NCBI GenBank assembly: GCA_009885955.1
Contig: VFJS01000035.1
Coordinates: 1-34,720 of the forward strand
Source of the DNA: Spirochaetia bacterium
GTDB lineage: Bacteria; Spirochaetota; UBA4802; UBA5550
Length of the DNA: 34,720 nucleotides
Reading direction: 5' to 3'
The position numbers and the translations under genes are program-made. Positions 14,448 to 24,522 of this stretch are shown in pieces. The notes under the pieces are model-generated. The model had not been told where the DNA came from. It searched no databases and was given only the letters and a program-made list of their open reading frames with translations. Positions within the stretch are counted from its first letter, which is position 1; every line of letters starts with the position of its first letter.

Positions 14448-16427
14448 CTATCTCCTTCTCCTGCCAAGGAGCCCAAGCCTGGGCGCGCCATCAATGACAT
14501 CGGGTTTTTCATATTCGGAAAGACGAATCTGGTTCCCTTCAAGGGTGAACGTGATAAAATTGTATTCATCCTTTACAACAAACCTCTGGTCCTTTATATA
14601 GATAACCACGCCGGGATAGACCGATTTCTCGGCGCAGACCTTCCCCTTGTGCTCAAGCATCTCAATATATGACTTTAACTCCTCCTGCTCCTGGTTGATA
14701 TCAACAAGCCTGGAGGTAATCTTCTCGCTCCTCGCAGTCAGGTCTTCCAGGAGTTTCTCCTTTTCCTCGGACAGCTTCGATATCTTCTTCTGGTTTGTGA
14801 GTGTCTTCAGGTTAAGCTCCATCCCCTTCAGTTCCTCATCATTCTTCAGCTTTGCCTTGTCAATCTCGGCAAGCTGCTGCAGTACTTTGGGATTAATCCC
14901 GACCCTGATTTCAGTATTTGTGGAAACTTCTGCCCCGAGATACCTGGCATTTACCTCATTCCCTGCCCTGATGATACCACCGGTAATCTTGGCCCTTTTA
15001 CCCATGGAATATACTCTGTTGCCTGCATCAATCTTTGAGTGAAGAATCCCTTCCGGGACAATTACATCCTTTTCCGCTATGACATTGGCGCCCTGGACAA
15101 ACTTCGCAAATACTGAACCACCTGTTGATTCAACTTTAGCATCTTCCCTTCCGGAAATTCCCTGATGTATAATAATATCGCCCTCGGCTTCTATATATGC
15201 TTTCTGGACTGTCCCTTTTATCTCCACATTCCCGGCCGACTTAACGACAAAATTATCCTGAACACTGCCGGTTATTACAACCGACCCGAGGAAAAGAATG
15301 TTCCCTGTTTCAAGGGATACATCCCCGTTGACAACGAAGATCTCTTCAATACTGATCCTTCCACCTTTAAAAACCACCTGGCCGTTAATCTCGGCTGTGA
15401 GCTCAGATCCGTCCTCGGACAGAATCGTCCCTTTGCCATGATACAGGTGTACATCCTTCCCGCTTTTTGCCGATAGGATCCTGTTCTTCACCGTTCTTCC
15501 GGGAATCCCCTCTTCGGCCGGTATTTTCACGCAGAGGAGCTGGCCAACAACGACATTTTCCAGAAGTTCAAGATTCTTAAAGTCAACCTTGCCGCTTTCA
15601 TCCTCTTCAAACTTCACACTCGATTTATCGAGCCTCACCTTGTAATCAATATAGGCATCCTTGCCGTTCCTGGATTTAAGCCCCTTGGCTGCAAGAAGCG
15701 GCATGTTGTAATTCATTCCATCAAGATAATTCCTTATGCCATCTTCATCAATCCCGTACACTACGCCATCGCTTTTCAAAGCTTCTGTAATCTCATCAAA
15801 ATCAATATGCCTTCCGGCATATTTTGGAGGGGTGAAATGAGCATAGACATTCATCTCGTCTTCCGGGATCTCAACCCTGAAAGTACTATCATACACAGGG
15901 TTAGGTACCCACTCAGCGATTTTAACCGGCTCTCCGCTCTGTTTCTTTACAATGGATTCTATTTTTGATGCATCTACCGAGGTTATTCTCATGGAAAAAA
16001 GTTTATTGTTCACTTCCATGAGATCAGGCTTTTTCCCATTTCCCTTGCCGGGAGTTACGGTAAGCATTATGCCAGTCCTGGTTGTTCTTATCCTGAAGGC
16101 CCCGTCGATATTGTCTGAATCAATCCTGGTAAGCTGGGGTATATGCTCAGCGGCAAGTTTTTTCTCGATATCTGTCAAATCAGTATCTTCAGTCTCCTTC
16201 TCTGCCGGGATTACAAGCACCCGGTAGGGAAGTCTCCCTATCCCGAGGAATCCCCTGTTTCCTTTCTCCAGTATTTCATAATCGAGGCTGGTAATATCTA
16301 TATTAAGTTCAGACGCGGCAAGCTCAAGAGCCTGTTTCAGAGAGTCCGCGTATACTTCAACGCCCCTGTTGTCCTGATTGGTATCTTCATCGGCAATTTC
16401 CATGAAGAGATCTTTTAATGTGCTCAT
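14448..16427 (-). CDS. FapA family polymer-like protein (DUF342) with N-terminal Jag-N-like domain
   Basis: A 659-residue protein. Residues about 20-75 (VEVYADSLKQALELAASELNI ... GNRGFLGIGRLPYRVLV) match a Jag-N-type domain. About 150-530 is the DUF342/FapA region with many short beta-helix turns (GDVSLETGNILFLGSVVITGSV and similar). About 530-600 is a coiled coil. The C-terminus is a small beta domain ending in GLLGRRRR. FapA proteins are polyvalent scaffold-like beta-helix proteins linked to cell-surface polymers or cell shape, with roles poorly known. It sits 2 bases after fliA, as in Treponema. Confidence 0.85.
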   Translation of the reverse strand: MSTLKDLFMEIADEDTNQDNRGVEVYADSLKQALELAASELNIDITSLDYEILEKGNRGFLGIGRLPYRVLVIPAEKETEDTDLTDIEKKLAAEHIPQLTRIDSDNIDGAFRIRTTRTGIMLTVTPGKGNGKKPDLMEVNNKLFSMRITSVDASKIESIVKKQSGEPVKIAEWVPNPVYDSTFRVEIPEDEMNVYAHFTPPKYAGRHIDFDEITEALKSDGVVYGIDEDGIRNYLDGMNYNMPLLAAKGLKSRNGKDAYIDYKVRLDKSSVKFEEDESGKVDFKNLELLENVVVGQLLCVKIPAEEGIPGRTVKNRILSAKSGKDVHLYHGKGTILSEDGSELTAEINGQVVFKGGRISIEEIFVVNGDVSLETGNILFLGSVVITGSVQDNFVVKSAGNVEIKGTVQKAYIEAEGDIIIHQGISGREDAKVESTGGSVFAKFVQGANVIAEKDVIVPEGILHSKIDAGNRVYSMGKRAKITGGIIRAGNEVNARYLGAEVSTNTEIRVGINPKVLQQLAEIDKAKLKNDEELKGMELNLKTLTNQKKISKLSEEKEKLLEDLTARSEKITSRLVDINQEQEELKSYIEMLEHKGKVCAEKSVYPGVVIYIKDQRFVVKDEYNFITFTLEGNQIRLSEYEKPDVIDGAPRLGLLGRRRR

Positions 16428-16429
16428 AC

Positions 16430-17230
16430 TTATCCAATTATGTTAGATTTGATTCTTCCCAGCCTGCCCCTCAGCCTCATGATCGCCTTTGTATGCAACT
16501 GTGAAACCCTGCTCTCGGTCACTTCCAGTACTTCACCTATCTCCTTCAGTGTCAGATCTTCATAATAGTAGAGAACTATGACCTTCTTCTCCTTATCGGG
16601 AAGTTTCTTTATTGCATCGATAATGAAATCGCGTATCTCTTCTTTTTCAATTAAAACGTCGGGATTCATGTTGGGCGGGGCCTCGAGAGTCTCAAGGATT
16701 GAAAGCTCATCATTTTCATCACCCAGGTACCAGATATCATTAAGCGACAGCATGGATGTGCCGCTCAGCTTATTAAGCAGTGTCTGAAACTCATCTTTGG
16801 AAATTCCCAGGTCCTTTGCTATTTCATCGTCTTCAACTGTCCGTCCGAGCCTGTTTTCAAGCTCGGTGATTGCCTGTTCAATCTGCTTTGCCTTCTGCCT
16901 GATGGAACGGGGGATCCAGTCTATGGACCTGAGTTCATCAAAAATGGCGCCCCTGATCCTGGTCATGGCGTAGGTCTTGAATTTTATCCCCCTGCCGGGA
17001 TCGAATTTGCTTATGGCATCTATGAGCCCGAAGACCCCATAGGATACAAGGTCGTCGAATTCAATATTTTGCGGCATGCCCATGGAAACCTTGCCGGCCA
17101 CATATTTAACCAGCGGTGCATACTTGACAACAAAATAATCCCTGATCAGCATTTCCTTCTGTTCAATATACCTGTCCCACAGCTTGTCTTCGCCGATTTT
17201 ATCGAGTTCGTTAAATTCTTTATTATTCAT
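16430..17230 (-). CDS. fliA: Flagellar sigma factor FliA/WhiG type (sigma-28)
   Basis: A 266-residue sigma-70 family factor. Region 2 is present ([46 protein letters not shown], ending [28 protein letters not shown]). The DWIPRSIR block is characteristic of FliA/WhiG. A region 3 helix set ([17 protein letters not shown]) and region 4 with a helix-turn-helix ([29 protein letters not shown]) follow. Family members transcribe late flagellar and chemotaxis genes and are held by FlgM. Same transcript as the preceding membrane protein and fapA. Confidence 0.95.
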   Translation of the reverse strand: MNNKEFNELDKIGEDKLWDRYIEQKEMLIRDYFVVKYAPLVKYVAGKVSMGMPQNIEFDDLVSYGVFGLIDAISKFDPGRGIKFKTYAMTRIRGAIFDELRSIDWIPRSIRQKAKQIEQAITELENRLGRTVEDDEIAKDLGISKDEFQTLLNKLSGTSMLSLNDIWYLGDENDELSILETLEAPPNMNPDVLIEKEEIRDFIIDAIKKLPDKEKKVIVLYYYEDLTLKEIGEVLEVTESRVSQLHTKAIMRLRGRLGRIKSNIIG

Positions 17231-17246
17231 AATCCCTGCCGGAACT

Positions 17247-17849
17247 TTAATCCTGATTTCTGCTCATCATGGTCCTAATTGCCTGAGCCATTAACTTGGG
17301 TTCATACCTGGCGATTTTTTGTTTCTCTAATATATGCTTCCCCATCTTTCCTTCTGAAATATTCAATGACGACTCCAGGGTCTTGTCTTCAACCGTCTCA
17401 TACTTTGTGAGATTGTCTTCATTTAACTCCGCAAATTCACCGGTATCTTTTGTAGCAACAGTATCTGTTTTATCCGGCTTAACTTTGGAAATATCTTCGT
17501 CACCTTTATTATAAACAGATTCTTCGTCAATGTCTGATGATATGGTCTTCTCAAAGGAAGCCCCGATCTTTTCCCCGGAGAGATCAGGTTTTCCTCCTTC
17601 GGGATCAGTCTCTTCATTTCGCCCGGCACCGGACAGAAGGTTGTAGAACTCAGGGACAAACCTCTTCAGAATGATTGCTAACCCTATTCCAAGCAGCGAA
17701 AAAACAATAACAACTACAATTGCCCTGAAAATAAGGGTCCCCATTTTTACCCGGAAGATTAATCCGATAATAAGGGATAAAACCAGTCCGGTAAGTCCGA
17801 GAAGAGCCCCTGCTTTGTATTCAGACCTTAAATTTTTAATCTTTTCCAT
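17247..17849 (-). CDS. Two-helix membrane protein between flhG and fliA, unknown function
   Basis: A 200-residue protein with two N-terminal membrane helices (about 14-32 and 38-62), a variable acidic middle, and a conserved-looking C-terminal tail ([31 protein letters not shown]). I do not know its function. A gene of this type between flhG and fliA is, to my recollection, seen in other spirochaetes. It is the first gene behind an internal promoter, so it probably leads the fliA transcript. Weak ribosome binding site. Confidence 0.7.
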   Translation of the reverse strand: MEKIKNLRSEYKAGALLGLTGLVLSLIIGLIFRVKMGTLIFRAIVVVIVFSLLGIGLAIILKRFVPEFYNLLSGAGRNEETDPEGGKPDLSGEKIGASFEKTISSDIDEESVYNKGDEDISKVKPDKTDTVATKDTGEFAELNEDNLTKYETVEDKTLESSLNISEGKMGKHILEKQKIARYEPKLMAQAIRTMMSRNQD

Positions 17850-17920
17850 CTTATAAATACCAGATACATGCGCTGATTCAGCTATATTATTTACCCGGTT
17901 CTTTTATAAATAATTAATGC

Positions 17921-17949
17921 ATTATAAACAATGCCAAATTACAAATCAA
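17921..17949 (-). promoter_or_regulatory. Internal sigma-70-type promoter for the fliA subcluster
   Basis: Minus-strand TTGATT (17944-17949), 17-base spacer, perfect TATAAT (17921-17926). Predicted start near 17914, about 65 bases before the ATG at 17849. It lies in the 156-base gap between flhG and the next gene, the longest gap in this part of the cluster. Confidence 0.65.
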
Positions 17950-18005
17950 GCTATTTTTATCTCTCAGATCCTGTCAACAAGGTAATAATATTCCTTTCGT
18001 ATCTT

Positions 18006-18896
18006 TTATTCTATGAAATCCTCCTCTTTGGGCTCCTGCACTTCCTGGCTGCCAAGAAGATTTTTAAAAAATGTAACAAGCCCTGTCCCCTTAACCGCTT
18101 CAGATATTTTGTTGTTTATCCTGTCGGCAATAATCGCAACACATCCCGACGCCTTAGACTTGGGGTAACTCACGAAAAATGGTTTCTGATTTCTCACGGA
18201 TTTGGCAACATGTATATCGTCAAATACAAAGCCCAGGTTTTCCACCTTTACATTAAGGAACTGACCGGCGATATTTATGACACGCTGGGCCACTCTTTTC
18301 CCTTCAGCTACGGACTGAACCCTGTTTACAATCAGCTTGATAACCTTGTCTGTTGATTGGGAGGCTATTGATTTTATTATTCCATAGGCGTCGGTAATTG
18401 CCGTAGGTTCCGGGGTTGTGATTACGATGATTTCATCGGCAGCAAGCACAAAGCTGAGCACATTCTGGCCGACACCGGCGCCTGTGTCTATGATCATGAA
18501 ATCATCGGCATCAAGCTCCGATATGGAATTGATAAAGTCATTTCTCTGTTTCTGGTCGAGGTTGGCCAGCTGGTGAAACCCTGAGGCGCCGGCTATGATC
18601 TTTATCCCATCAGGAACTTCTATCACAATATCTTTCAGATTTTTTTTACCCTTGATAACATGATACAGATTGTATTTGGGTATAATCCCCAGGATAACAT
18701 TGATATTTGCCATCCCCAGATCTGCGTCGAGGAGAGTTACCGATGAACCGTCCCTGGCAAGGGCTATGGAAAGGCTCACTGCCATGCTGGTCTTGCCCAC
18801 TCCCCCCTTTCCGCTTGTAATCGCGATTGTACGAGTCTTCTTAACTTTATCGCTCTGTTCGAGCACCAGCCTTCTGAGATTTGCAGCCTGATCCAC
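18006..18896 (-). CDS. flhG: MinD-like ATPase FlhG, flagellar number regulator
   Basis: A 296-residue ParA/MinD-type ATPase. It begins with MDQAANLRRLV, the FlhG-specific DQAxxLR motif that stimulates FlhF, followed by the deviant Walker A SGKGGVGKTSM, LLDADLGMANI and DFMIIDTGAGVG. FlhG dimerises with ATP at the membrane and limits flagellum number by acting on FlhF. The GTG start at 18896 has AGGAGG upstream. It directly follows flhF, the usual pairing. Confidence 0.94.
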   Translation of the reverse strand: MDQAANLRRLVLEQSDKVKKTRTIAITSGKGGVGKTSMAVSLSIALARDGSSVTLLDADLGMANINVILGIIPKYNLYHVIKGKKNLKDIVIEVPDGIKIIAGASGFHQLANLDQKQRNDFINSISELDADDFMIIDTGAGVGQNVLSFVLAADEIIVITTPEPTAITDAYGIIKSIASQSTDKVIKLIVNRVQSVAEGKRVAQRVINIAGQFLNVKVENLGFVFDDIHVAKSVRNQKPFFVSYPKSKASGCVAIIADRINNKISEAVKGTGLVTFFKNLLGSQEVQEPKEEDFIE

Positions 18897-18913
18897 AGGG
18901 TTCCTCCTGTTTT

Positions 18914-20416
18914 TTAATTATACATATTATCGAAAAGCATGTCGACAATCTTATCTGAATCGGCGATTTCTATATCGTTCGGAACCTCCTGCCCGAAGGT
19001 GAAATAGGAAATCGGCTTACTGTATTTATCGGCAATATCCACAATATTCCCGACAAAAGAAGTTTCATCGACCTTTGTTATTATTACACTGCTGAAATTC
19101 ATAACATCAAAAGCCTTGAATACCTCCTCCAGATCCTTCTTTTTGATATTCGCGCTTACACAGAGTATCTTTTCAATCTCATATTCCTCAAGATTCGTAA
19201 AATCCCTGACCTCGCTTATTTTAAGATGATTTTTATGGCTCCTCCCTGAAGTGTCAACCATAATGATATCAGCCTTTTCCCTGTCTATGATATCCTTAAA
19301 TTCCTTCTGGTCATTTACAGAATGGATCGGGATCCTCATTATTTCGGCATATTTCTTAAGCTGCTCCGTGGCAGCTATCCGGTAATTGTCGATAGTGATA
19401 AAAACAACCCTCTGCCCCTCCCTGAGTGAATGTATGGCCCCGAGCTTGGCCATGGTAGTGGTTTTACCCACTCCGGTAGGCCCGATGAACATGATGATCT
19501 TCTTCTTTGCACTTCTGGTGATTGGACCGGTGGTAATGATCCTGCTTTTCAGGAATTCTTTAAGGGTTTTCTCGATTTTAAACTGGTCCCTCAGGTCGTC
19601 CCTGCTGATGGAATTCTTCACATTGGCCAGGATGTTCTTCCTCTGATCATCGTTATAATCATTGTCTTTCAGGATATCATCGAATTTTTTAAGGTGATGC
19701 TCGCCGTCTCCCTGATATATATGGCCGCCATGGGTATTTTTTATCTTTGCCGTGGAATTTTTTTCATTTCTTTCATTACCTTCAGCCTTTCCCGCAGTTT
19801 CTGTTTTTTCATTCCGCTCATTCCTTTCAAATCCAGGTTTTCTCTCAGTTATAGCATCCATCTCCTTTTCGGATTTAAGGAACAGCGGTTTCTCCTGCGC
19901 TGCCATGACAGGCCCTTCCTCCATGGATTCATCGCCGCTCCTTTCAATGAGCCTCTTCAAAATATCAGTTGCTGCCGGGTCCCTGTCGTCCTTATCAGCC
20001 CTGTCGGAGCTGAGGGCTGGTTTATTCTTTTCCGTCTCCTGGGGCCTGGTTATAAAACTGTTCAGGTTGCTGTTCAAAGCATCAATTGTTCTGTTTATGG
20101 ATTCCATGTCTATCTCCCTGTCATTCGATGAGGAAGACTTTTTTTTATTATCAGGCCCGCCCTTCTTGAAAAGAATGTCCTTGTCGCCGACGGTTATATC
20201 AATCCGCTTCGATTCACCCCCCTTCCTGACAGAACTTTTCTGTTCGGGGATCCCCGCAGTGACCTCCACTACCTGTTTTGAGAAAAACCTGGAGTTCATT
20301 AACCCGCCCTCCTTCACATACTTATGGCTTATCGGAATTGCCTCGTCGCCATGTTCGCTCCGCAGTTTCTGCAGAGCCTCATTATATGATTTTCCCCGTA
20401 TCTTCACATATTTCAT
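18914..20416 (-). CDS. flhF: SRP-type GTPase FlhF, flagellar placement
   Basis: A 500-residue FlhF. The short B domain opens MKYVKIRGKSYNEALQKLRSEHG. Residues about 85-240 are a low-complexity charged linker, and the NG GTPase domain fills the C-terminal half, with G1 GPTGVGKTTTMAKLGA, IDNYRIAATEQLKKYAEIM, DTSGRSH and ITKVDE. FlhF recruits the first basal body parts to the right site and is switched by FlhG. CAGGAG precedes the ATG. The long linker makes it larger than many homologues. Confidence 0.94.
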   Translation of the reverse strand: MKYVKIRGKSYNEALQKLRSEHGDEAIPISHKYVKEGGLMNSRFFSKQVVEVTAGIPEQKSSVRKGGESKRIDITVGDKDILFKKGGPDNKKKSSSSNDREIDMESINRTIDALNSNLNSFITRPQETEKNKPALSSDRADKDDRDPAATDILKRLIERSGDESMEEGPVMAAQEKPLFLKSEKEMDAITERKPGFERNERNEKTETAGKAEGNERNEKNSTAKIKNTHGGHIYQGDGEHHLKKFDDILKDNDYNDDQRKNILANVKNSISRDDLRDQFKIEKTLKEFLKSRIITTGPITRSAKKKIIMFIGPTGVGKTTTMAKLGAIHSLREGQRVVFITIDNYRIAATEQLKKYAEIMRIPIHSVNDQKEFKDIIDREKADIIMVDTSGRSHKNHLKISEVRDFTNLEEYEIEKILCVSANIKKKDLEEVFKAFDVMNFSSVIITKVDETSFVGNIVDIADKYSKPISYFTFGQEVPNDIEIADSDKIVDMLFDNMYN

Positions 20417-20456
20417 TGGAAAACTCCTGTCATTAAAAAATTATGCTTATACATTC

Positions 20457-22532
20457 TTATTTAACAGCCGCCGGAAGCAGGGCTGACACGGCCACGCTTA
20501 CCTTTACACTTCCCGGGATTTCATTGTATGAAATAACCACAGGGGCCGGGATCTCCCTCTCCAGCATGGTAAAAAGCACACTCCTGATATGCGGCGACAC
20601 AAGGAACACGGGAGTGGCGACACCTTTATTCTTGGCACTGTTAAAGGCATCGATCATTGACTTGAGTATCACATTGTGGGAATCGGGGTCCAGTCCCAGG
20701 ATCTTCCCTTCCATCGGGTCGTCGTATATGGAGTTCCTCATCATGCTCTCAATTTCGGGGTCAACGGTGATAACGGACAGGTTCTTTAGCCTGTCCAGGT
20801 ACCGGTTTACAATCTGACGGGACAATGAGACCCGCACATGCTCTGTCAGGATCCCCGTATCCTTCGTATGGTCAGCATAGGTTGCAAGGGTCTCAAGGAT
20901 AGTGACCATGTTCCGTATCGAGACTCTCTCCTTTAACAGGTTCTGGAGCACCTTCTGTACTTCTCCCACTGCAAGTTTTTCGTTCAGTTCGCTCACGACC
21001 GCGGGATAATCGTTGTTCACATTGTCGATGAGCTGCTTCACCTCCTGACGGCCCAGGATCTCATTGGCATGGCTCTTTATGATCTCTGTCAGGTGTGTTG
21101 CAATGATAGTCGGACAATCCACTACCGTGTACCCGCTGCTGTCAGCCGAATCCCTGGCATCGGGATTAATCCATATGGCCGAGAGATTGAATACCGGCTC
21201 AATGAACTCCTCTCCCTGGATGCGGTCCTTCACATCGCCCGAATCCATGGCCATGAGCTTACCCACTTTAAGCGTTCCGCGCCCTATCTCAACACCTTTA
21301 ATAAGGATGGAATAGTCCTCGGGCTCCAGTTCCATGTTGTCTCGTATCCTGATGGGAGGTACAATGAGACCCATGTCGACAGCGCTCCTCCTCCGAATGT
21401 TCGTTATTCTCTCAAGGAGTGTGCCTCCCTGTTCAGGGTCAACAAGAGGGATTAGGTTATACCCGATTTCAACATCCAGCGGATCCACCTGTATGAGCGG
21501 GAGGACCGATTCGGGCTTGTGCTCCCTCAGAGCAGACTCCTTTTCGCCCCTCTCCACAATATCCCTCGCCTTCTCCTGGCTTTTCGTGAGTACATAACCC
21601 AGGGAGCCCAGGCCCGCCGAGAGGAGAATCATTGAAATTTTCGGAAATCCGGGAATGAACACGCAGAGCCCCAGCGCCCCGGCTGTAATAAAAAGGGCCC
21701 TGGGGTGGGCGCTGAACTGCGTCGAGAGCTGCTTCCCGAGATTTTCGTCGGAGACCGCCCGTGTGACGATGATACCGGTTGCCGTTGTGATGAGAAGTGA
21801 CGGTATTTGATTGACAAGCCCGTCACCGATGCTCAGGAGAGTATAGGTCTTAAGCGCAACATCAAAGGCCTCGCCCCTGATGACCATCCCGACGATGAAG
21901 CCGCCGATTACATTTATAAGAACAATAACGATTCCTACTTTTACATCGCCCTGTACGAACTTGGATGCTCCATCCATGGCGCCGAAAAAGTCCGCCTCTT
22001 TCCGTATCTCGCTCCTCCTGGCCACGGCCTCGGCCTCTGTTATGATGCCGTTGGAGAGGTCAGAATCGATGCTCATCTGCTTGCCCGGCATGGCGTCCAG
22101 GGTGAACCTTGCCGCCACCTCGGCTGTCCTTGTTGCGCCCTTGGTGATGACGATGAACTGCACCGCAATGAGGATAATGAATACGATTGAACCTACGACA
22201 TAATTCCCGCCGACAACGAAGTTCCCGAAGGCTTTGATTATTTTACCGTCAAAGGCAGTGCCCTGAAGGAGGATCATCCTTGTTGATGAAACGTTGAGCG
22301 CCAGCCTGAATACCGTTGATATTAACAGAAGAGACGGGAATACGGAAAAGTCAAAGGACTTGTGTACAAACATGACAATCATGAGTATCAGGAGGCCAAG
22401 CATGATGCTTATGGCCAGGAACAGGTCAAGGAGAAACGTGGGTATGGGTATAACCAGCATCACAACAATGGCTATGACACCGATGCCGACGAGTATGTCC
22501 GATTTCTGCATCCAGACAGGGCTTCCCTTCAT
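20457..22532 (-). CDS. flhA: Flagellar export gate protein FlhA
   Basis: A 691-residue FlhA. Eight membrane helices occupy the first half, with the conserved cytoplasmic FHIPEP-type block seen as FTLDAMPGKQMSIDSDLSNGIITEAEA and FFGAMDGASKFVQGD. The C-terminal cytoplasmic domain, from about 345, binds chaperone-substrate complexes and includes PLDVEIGYNLIPLVD. FlhA forms the nonameric export gate ring and uses the proton gradient. GAGGTGAGG precedes the ATG. Full length. Confidence 0.96.
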   Translation of the reverse strand: MKGSPVWMQKSDILVGIGVIAIVVMLVIPIPTFLLDLFLAISIMLGLLILMIVMFVHKSFDFSVFPSLLLISTVFRLALNVSSTRMILLQGTAFDGKIIKAFGNFVVGGNYVVGSIVFIILIAVQFIVITKGATRTAEVAARFTLDAMPGKQMSIDSDLSNGIITEAEAVARRSEIRKEADFFGAMDGASKFVQGDVKVGIVIVLINVIGGFIVGMVIRGEAFDVALKTYTLLSIGDGLVNQIPSLLITTATGIIVTRAVSDENLGKQLSTQFSAHPRALFITAGALGLCVFIPGFPKISMILLSAGLGSLGYVLTKSQEKARDIVERGEKESALREHKPESVLPLIQVDPLDVEIGYNLIPLVDPEQGGTLLERITNIRRRSAVDMGLIVPPIRIRDNMELEPEDYSILIKGVEIGRGTLKVGKLMAMDSGDVKDRIQGEEFIEPVFNLSAIWINPDARDSADSSGYTVVDCPTIIATHLTEIIKSHANEILGRQEVKQLIDNVNNDYPAVVSELNEKLAVGEVQKVLQNLLKERVSIRNMVTILETLATYADHTKDTGILTEHVRVSLSRQIVNRYLDRLKNLSVITVDPEIESMMRNSIYDDPMEGKILGLDPDSHNVILKSMIDAFNSAKNKGVATPVFLVSPHIRSVLFTMLEREIPAPVVISYNEIPGSVKVSVAVSALLPAAVK

Positions 22533-22556
22533 GTAATCCTCACCTCATTCATATGA

Positions 22557-23717
22557 TTATATGGCTTCACTGAACCTTCCCCTTTCATAGAGCTCCTTGT
22601 ATACGAGGACTACGGTATAGAAGAGGTCTTCGGGGATGATGTCTCCAACGTTAACGCGCTTGTAGAGTTCCTGGGCAAGCGGCCTGTTCTGGATGATCGC
22701 GATGTTATTGTCTTTGGCTATCTGCCTTATTTTCAGCGCCATGCTGTCCACCCCCTTGGCAATTACCGTTGGGGCCTCCATGGTGGCCTTCTCATACCTG
22801 AGCGCTATGGAAAAGTGGGTCGGGTTGGTGACCACAACATCAGCATTGGGAACCTCCCGTATCATGTTCTTCATCACGATCTCGCGCTGCATTTCCCGCA
22901 GCCTGGCCCTCAGGTAGGGATCGCCCATGGTCTCTTTGAGTTCCTCTTTCACCTCTGTCTTGGTCATTTTGAGGGAATCCATGAACTCCCTTCTCTGGAA
23001 AATATAATCGGGAATCGAGAGGATGAGGAGCAGTACCGATGCCCAGATGATTATCTTCAGGCCCGATAGCATCATTGTCTTTAATGCCGCGCTAATGGAA
23101 ATATCAGAGAGGAGAAGAATTTTTTCGAAATCATCCATGATGATCAGGTATGATATAAGGCCTATCGCCGCCACTTTAAAAATTGTTTTAAATAAATTCA
23201 TGGCAACCTGCTTTGAAAAGAATAATTTCTTCATCACCGTTGCCGGATCAAACTTGATTTTGCCGAGGTCGAATTTCAGCGGGTGCGTTGAAATCTGGAA
23301 CCCCACCTGGACTATGTTTCCCAGTATGGCTGCCAGGCATGCGCCCACGAAAAGGGGGAGCAGCAGTTTTCCACCCTCAAAAATAATCTTGATAAATTCA
23401 AGGTGTATGCTCTTTTCAGTTATGTTCACCCTGGAAAAAGATGAGAGGTAGTGTCTGGTCATGCTGAAAAGCGATTCGTAAATCCATGAACCGAAAACAT
23501 AGAGGATGAGAAATCCGAAAATAACTACTGCGGACTGGGAGAGTTCCTGGGTTTTCACCACCTGGCCCTTTTCCCTGGCCTCCCTTAATTTCTTCTCGCT
23601 GGGATCTTCGGTCCTGCCTTCATCCTCCGGCGATGCAAAAAGCTGAAGGTCAAAGGTAAAAGATAGGACTTCAGCGCCGCCCCAGCGTTCATACCTGTCA
23701 AACAGGAATTCCTTCAT
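22557..23717 (-). CDS. flhB: Flagellar export switch protein FlhB
   Basis: An FlhB of about 386 residues. After an N-terminal extension containing FTFDLQLFA, a feature I associate with spirochaete FlhB, comes EGRTEDPSEKKLREAREKGQV, then four membrane helices and the cytoplasmic domain with the self-cleavage site NPTH (VVTNPTHFSIAL). Cleavage there switches export from rod/hook to filament substrates. I prefer ATG 23717 because a strong AAGGGGG lies just upstream. ATG 23741 would add eight residues and overlap the region next to the fliR stop. Confidence 0.95.
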   Translation of the reverse strand: MKEFLFDRYERWGGAEVLSFTFDLQLFASPEDEGRTEDPSEKKLREAREKGQVVKTQELSQSAVVIFGFLILYVFGSWIYESLFSMTRHYLSSFSRVNITEKSIHLEFIKIIFEGGKLLLPLFVGACLAAILGNIVQVGFQISTHPLKFDLGKIKFDPATVMKKLFFSKQVAMNLFKTIFKVAAIGLISYLIIMDDFEKILLLSDISISAALKTMMLSGLKIIIWASVLLLILSIPDYIFQRREFMDSLKMTKTEVKEELKETMGDPYLRARLREMQREIVMKNMIREVPNADVVVTNPTHFSIALRYEKATMEAPTVIAKGVDSMALKIRQIAKDNNIAIIQNRPLAQELYKRVNVGDIIPEDLFYTVVLVYKELYERGRFSEAI

Positions 23718-23742
23718 GTCCCCCTTTCCCGTAATACTCATT

Positions 23743-24522
23743 CTAAACCGGCCAGTGCAAAAGAATCTTAGTCATAAAATTAAAGGATCTCTCAAGAGAT
23801 ACCTGCATAATCCTTACAATCATTGGAGAAATAACAATGAGAACTCCGAAAGCTACCACTATCTTTATGGGGAACCCGAGCATCATGATATTCATCTGCG
23901 GCGCCGCTTTTGCCAGAACCCCCAGGCTGATGGTTATGAGAAAAATTGTTCCGATGACCGGCAGCGATATTTTCAGCGCAATGACGAACATTCCGCTGAA
24001 GGTATAGACAAGGTATTTCAGGAGGCCGCCGATGACAGTTTTTTTCATTGATATGATCGGTGCGAGCTCATAGGACTTGTAAATCCCCTCAATGAGAAAA
24101 TGATGCCCGTTGATGGCCATGAATACGAGAAGGCCGATAAGGTTTTTGAGCTGGCCGATAATGGGAACCGATACCTGGGCCACGGGGTCAAGGACCTCAC
24201 TCATGCCGAAGCCGATCTGCACCGCGAAAAAATCGCCTGAAAGCTGAAATGCGGCAAAAATTACCGAAATGAGAAAACCCAGGTAGACGCCGATGAAAAC
24301 TTCATTCATAATCATGAGATAGTATTCACCCATGCCCGCCGGAATCTTGAACCCCCTGGAAAAAAGGTACGGGAATACAAGCATGGATACAAAGAAAGAA
24401 AGCATCACCTTCAGCCTGAGCGGGAACAGGCCGCTGGAAAAAAACGGCGCCATGATAGTCATGGCAACCATACGGACCATGATCAGGAAAAAAATCTGAA
24501 AATTCTGAACAAGATATTCCAT
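23743..24522 (-). CDS. fliR: Flagellar export gate protein FliR
   Basis: A 259-residue polytopic protein of the FliR family (opening VQNFQIFFLIMVRMVAMTIMAPFFSSG, then VKMLSFFVSML-like helix, and the loop QIGFGMSEVLDPVAQVSVPIIGQLKNL). FliR joins FliP and FliQ in the export channel. Its ATG shares a base with the fliQ stop (TGATG), indicating coupled translation. Expected length. Confidence 0.94.
   Translation of the reverse strand: MEYLVQNFQIFFLIMVRMVAMTIMAPFFSSGLFPLRLKVMLSFFVSMLVFPYLFSRGFKIPAGMGEYYLMIMNEVFIGVYLGFLISVIFAAFQLSGDFFAVQIGFGMSEVLDPVAQVSVPIIGQLKNLIGLLVFMAINGHHFLIEGIYKSYELAPIISMKKTVIGGLLKYLVYTFSGMFVIALKISLPVIGTIFLITISLGVLAKAAPQMNIMMLGFPIKIVVAFGVLIVISPMIVRIMQVSLERSFNFMTKILLHWPV

Noticed and set aside
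19430-20486. Long plus-strand frames opposite flhF (up to 244 codons)
   Set aside because: They are antisense shadows of the biased codon usage and low-complexity linker of flhF.
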